Assembly: GCA_934630975.1 (NCBI GenBank)
Contig: CAKTXH010000020.1
Span: 1 to 32,124 of the forward strand
From: an uncultured Clostridia bacterium
GTDB lineage: Bacteria > Bacillota > Clostridia > Christensenellales > Aristaeellaceae
DNA length: 32,124 nt
Direction of reading: 5' to 3'
Positions 30,427-32,124 of this stretch are shown piece by piece (positions within the stretch are counted from its first letter, which is position 1; each line of letters starts with the position of its first letter). Under the pieces are notes generated by a model that was given only the letters and a program-made list of their open reading frames with translations, ran no database searches and had not been told where the DNA came from. The translations under genes and the position numbers were made by a program.

Positions 30427-30682
30427 TCTCAAATCCTCCTTCTTGGGAGAATTCCAGAATCAAGTGTGCCGTGGATTCAATCACTTCCTGATACCGCTTC
30501 ATTTCCTCTTCCGTAAATCCGAACACATCTTCCCAGTCGTAGCCGGGCAGATAACAGGTCGCATGATGAAAGCCATCCTTTGCATCCGGCTTTTCCAGAT
30601 ACACTTTCACGCGCCCGTCTTCCCGCATTTCGGAATGTACGATTTCCGTTCCATCATCCAACGTCATAAAAGGGTACATCAT
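30410..30682 (-). CDS. Small partner protein of the DUF4160 gene
   Basis: A 90-residue acidic protein (MMYPFMTLDDGTEIVHSEMR onward) with a hydrophobic TCYLPGYDWEDVFGFTEEE centre. I do not recognise a named family. It is first in a two-gene unit with its own near-consensus promoter and overlaps the DUF4160 gene. If the pair were toxin-antitoxin-like, the upstream acidic protein would be the likelier antitoxin. Confidence 0.75.
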   Translation of the reverse strand: MMYPFMTLDDGTEIVHSEMREDGRVKVYLEKPDAKDGFHHATCYLPGYDWEDVFGFTEEEMKRYQEVIESTAHLILEFSQEGGFENASSF

Positions 30683-30706
30683 GTTTCGTCACCACCTTAC
30701 AAATTG

Positions 30707-30735
30707 ATTATATGATATCCTTCTCAAAATATCAA
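30707..30735 (-). promoter_or_regulatory. Promoter of the DUF4160 pair
   Basis: TTGATA at 30735-30730, 17-bp spacer, perfect TATAAT at 30712-30707. An AAGGTGG site follows before the double ATG at 30682. Confidence 0.8.
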
Positions 30736-30742
30736 GCCATCA

Positions 30743-30786
30743 GAAAACGGCGCTCTCCCGATTTTACTCGGGAAAGCGTCGTTTTG
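30743..30786 (-). terminator. Terminator of alaS
   Basis: A long stem AAAACG(A/G)CGCT(T/C)TCCCGA with its complement (30744-30760 with about 30767-30785) is followed by T on the minus strand. It is close in sequence to the terminator at 30101-30143 on the other side of the DUF4160 pair. Confidence 0.8.
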
Positions 30787-30846
30787 CTTATTCCATGATG
30801 TGCCTGCGCAAAACCGTCGCCGGATGCGCGCGCGGCCTCAGGCCGC

Positions 30847-32124
30847 TTAGTCTTCCGGCTTCGCGCCGATAACCGCCTTGATGCGGCGGACGCCGGCGGA
30901 AGAGGATTCTTCCTTGAGGATCTTGAAGCTGACCAGCTCACCGGTATGGCTGGCGTGCGGGCCGCCGCAGATCTCCTTGGAATACTCGCCCATCGTGTAC
31001 ATGCGGACGCGCTCGCCGTACTTGCTCTCGAACAGGCCGATCGCGCCTTCCTTCTTCGCGTCCTCAACGGTCGTCTCGGTCATCACAACCGGCACATCCG
31101 CCTTGATCCACTCGTTGACCAGCGCCTCAATCTGCGCCAGCTCGTCCTTGGTCACCTTGCGGCCAAAGGAGAAGTCGAAACGCAGGCGCTCCGGCGTGAT
31201 GTTGGAGCCCTTCTGCGCAACCTCGTCGCCCAGCACACGGCGCAGCGCCGCGTGGAGCAGGTGGGTCGCGGTATGCAGGCGCGCGCTCTGGGCGCTGCTA
31301 TCCGCCAGGCCGCCCTTGAAGCGCTGCTCAGCGCCCGCGTGGCTGCTCTTCTGGTGCTCGGCGAAGTGCTTTTCAAAGCCCGCCTCGTCCACGGTCAGGC
31401 CGTGCTCCCTCGCCAGTTCGCGGGTCATCTCAATCGGGAAGCCGTAGGTCGCGTACAGGTTGAACGCAACCACGCCGTCGATGACCTTGTTCTCGCCCAT
31501 GCGGGAAACGGCCTTCTCAAACTCGCGCTCGCCCTGGCGCAGCGTGCGGGCAAAGCGGGTCTCCTCCAGCTTGAACTGCTCCAGCACGAACGCCTCGTTC
31601 TGCTTGAGTTCCGGGTAAACCTCGGCGTACTGGTCGATGACGACCTTGCCGATTTCGGCGGTGAAGCCTTCCGGCATGCCCAGCTCCATGCCGAAGCGCA
31701 CGGCGCGGCGGATCAGGCGGCGCAGGACGTAGCCCTGATCGACGTTGCTCGGGCTGACGCCGCGCGGGTCGCCCATGATGAAGGTCGAGGTGCGCAGGTG
31801 GTCGGCCACGATGCGGAACGCCTTGGTCGTCTCCTCGTCGTCGTCATAGTGCTTGCCGGACAGCTCGGAAATCTTCGCGATGATGCCGGTGAACGCGTCC
31901 GTCTCATAGACCGTCTTGCAGCCGTTGAGGGTGCAGACCGTGCGCTCCAGACCCATGCCGGTATCGACGTTCTTCTTCGCCATCGGCACATACTGGCCGT
32001 CCGCAGTCTTGTTATACTGCATGAACACGTCGTTCCAGATCTCCAGGAAGCGGCCGCAGGAGCAGGCCGGGGAGCAATCCGGGCCGCACGGCGGCTGATC
32101 CTTGATGATGAACATCTCGGTATC
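30847..32124 (-). CDS. alaS: Alanyl-tRNA synthetase, short form, 5' part outside window
   Basis: Charges tRNA-Ala. 425 codons are present. The frame enters from the window edge within the catalytic core (PPCGPDCSPACSCGRFLEIW, then WNDVFMQYNK). It runs through NVDTGMGLERTV, the helical tRNA-binding part (DQGYVLRRLIRRAVRFG) and the SAD editing domain with HTATHLLHAALR and CGGPHASHTGEL. The protein stops right after the SAD domain (RRIKAVIGAKPED), so the usual oligomerisation and C-Ala/DHHA1 domains are absent. The stop is followed by a good terminator, so this is a short AlaRS and not a truncation by the window. Confidence 0.92.
   Translation of the reverse strand, partial: DTEMFIIKDQPPCGPDCSPACSCGRFLEIWNDVFMQYNKTADGQYVPMAKKNVDTGMGLERTVCTLNGCKTVYETDAFTGIIAKISELSGKHYDDDEETTKAFRIVADHLRTSTFIMGDPRGVSPSNVDQGYVLRRLIRRAVRFGMELGMPEGFTAEIGKVVIDQYAEVYPELKQNEAFVLEQFKLEETRFARTLRQGEREFEKAVSRMGENKVIDGVVAFNLYATYGFPIEMTRELAREHGLTVDEAGFEKHFAEHQKSSHAGAEQRFKGGLADSSAQSARLHTATHLLHAALRRVLGDEVAQKGSNITPERLRFDFSFGRKVTKDELAQIEALVNEWIKADVPVVMTETTVEDAKKEGAIGLFESKYGERVRMYTMGEYSKEICGGPHASHTGELVSFKILKEESSSAGVRRIKAVIGAKPED

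Overview
The window looks like a chromosomal piece of a GC-rich, low-oxygen Gram-positive bacterium, probably a gut Clostridia-type Firmicute. The reasons are strong AGGAGG ribosome-binding sites, a clostridial-style Tat-exported FMN/FAD reductase, a phosphonate ABC transporter, a late cobalamin pathway operon and a short AlaRS. Genus-level placement is not supported by what I can see.

Layout. A 5'-truncated tRNA-Asn and its terminator (1-105) are followed by a type I-E CRISPR array (17 repeats plus one decayed leader-distal repeat, 397-1464). A leftward cas operon ends against the array: cas3-cse1-cse2-cas7-cas5-cas6e-[cas1 remnant]-[cas2-dnaQ remnant] (10106 to 1506). Upstream of cas3 lie a cas promoter and a separately promoted two-repeat mini-CRISPR (10196-10319). 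Next come two head-to-head gene fragments (10420-10700), a secreted protein of unknown function, a broken Tat-exported FMN/FAD reductase, a tannase-family esterase and a frameshifted small gene. The leftward cobalamin operon cobT-cobU-cobS-cobU-like-cobC-cbiB-cobD-cobQ fills 23718-16834. An aminotransferase, phnD-phnC-phnE-phnE, an MBL-fold hydrolase and a GNAT protein follow (the last two on +). The window closes with a coupled DUF4160 pair and the 3' part of alaS.

Most notable. (1) The mini-CRISPR upstream of cas3 has a 20-21 nt spacer. Its first 11 bases after the PAM-derived position are identical to the first transcribed bases of the cas3 leader. After one mismatch at position 12, positions 13-15 match again. 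The target is preceded by AAC. This has the architecture of a crRNA-like RNA that guides Cascade to repress its own operon. (2) All 17 spacers begin with a pyrimidine on the crRNA strand, which points to a PAM ending in Y and fits the AAC beside the cas3 target. (3) The adaptation module carries two internal deletions (cas1 N-terminus; cas1 C-terminus plus cas2 N-terminus), while all interference genes are open. The locus therefore looks like an interference-competent system with a frozen memory and a built-in RNA autorepressor.

The cobalamin operon encodes aminopropanol attachment and nucleotide-loop assembly and cobyric acid amidation, but no corrin-ring synthesis in this window. Most of its genes overlap by a few bases, so they are probably translationally coupled. 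Four coding stretches across the window are broken by deletions or frameshifts. I cannot distinguish real decay from assembly error by reading alone.
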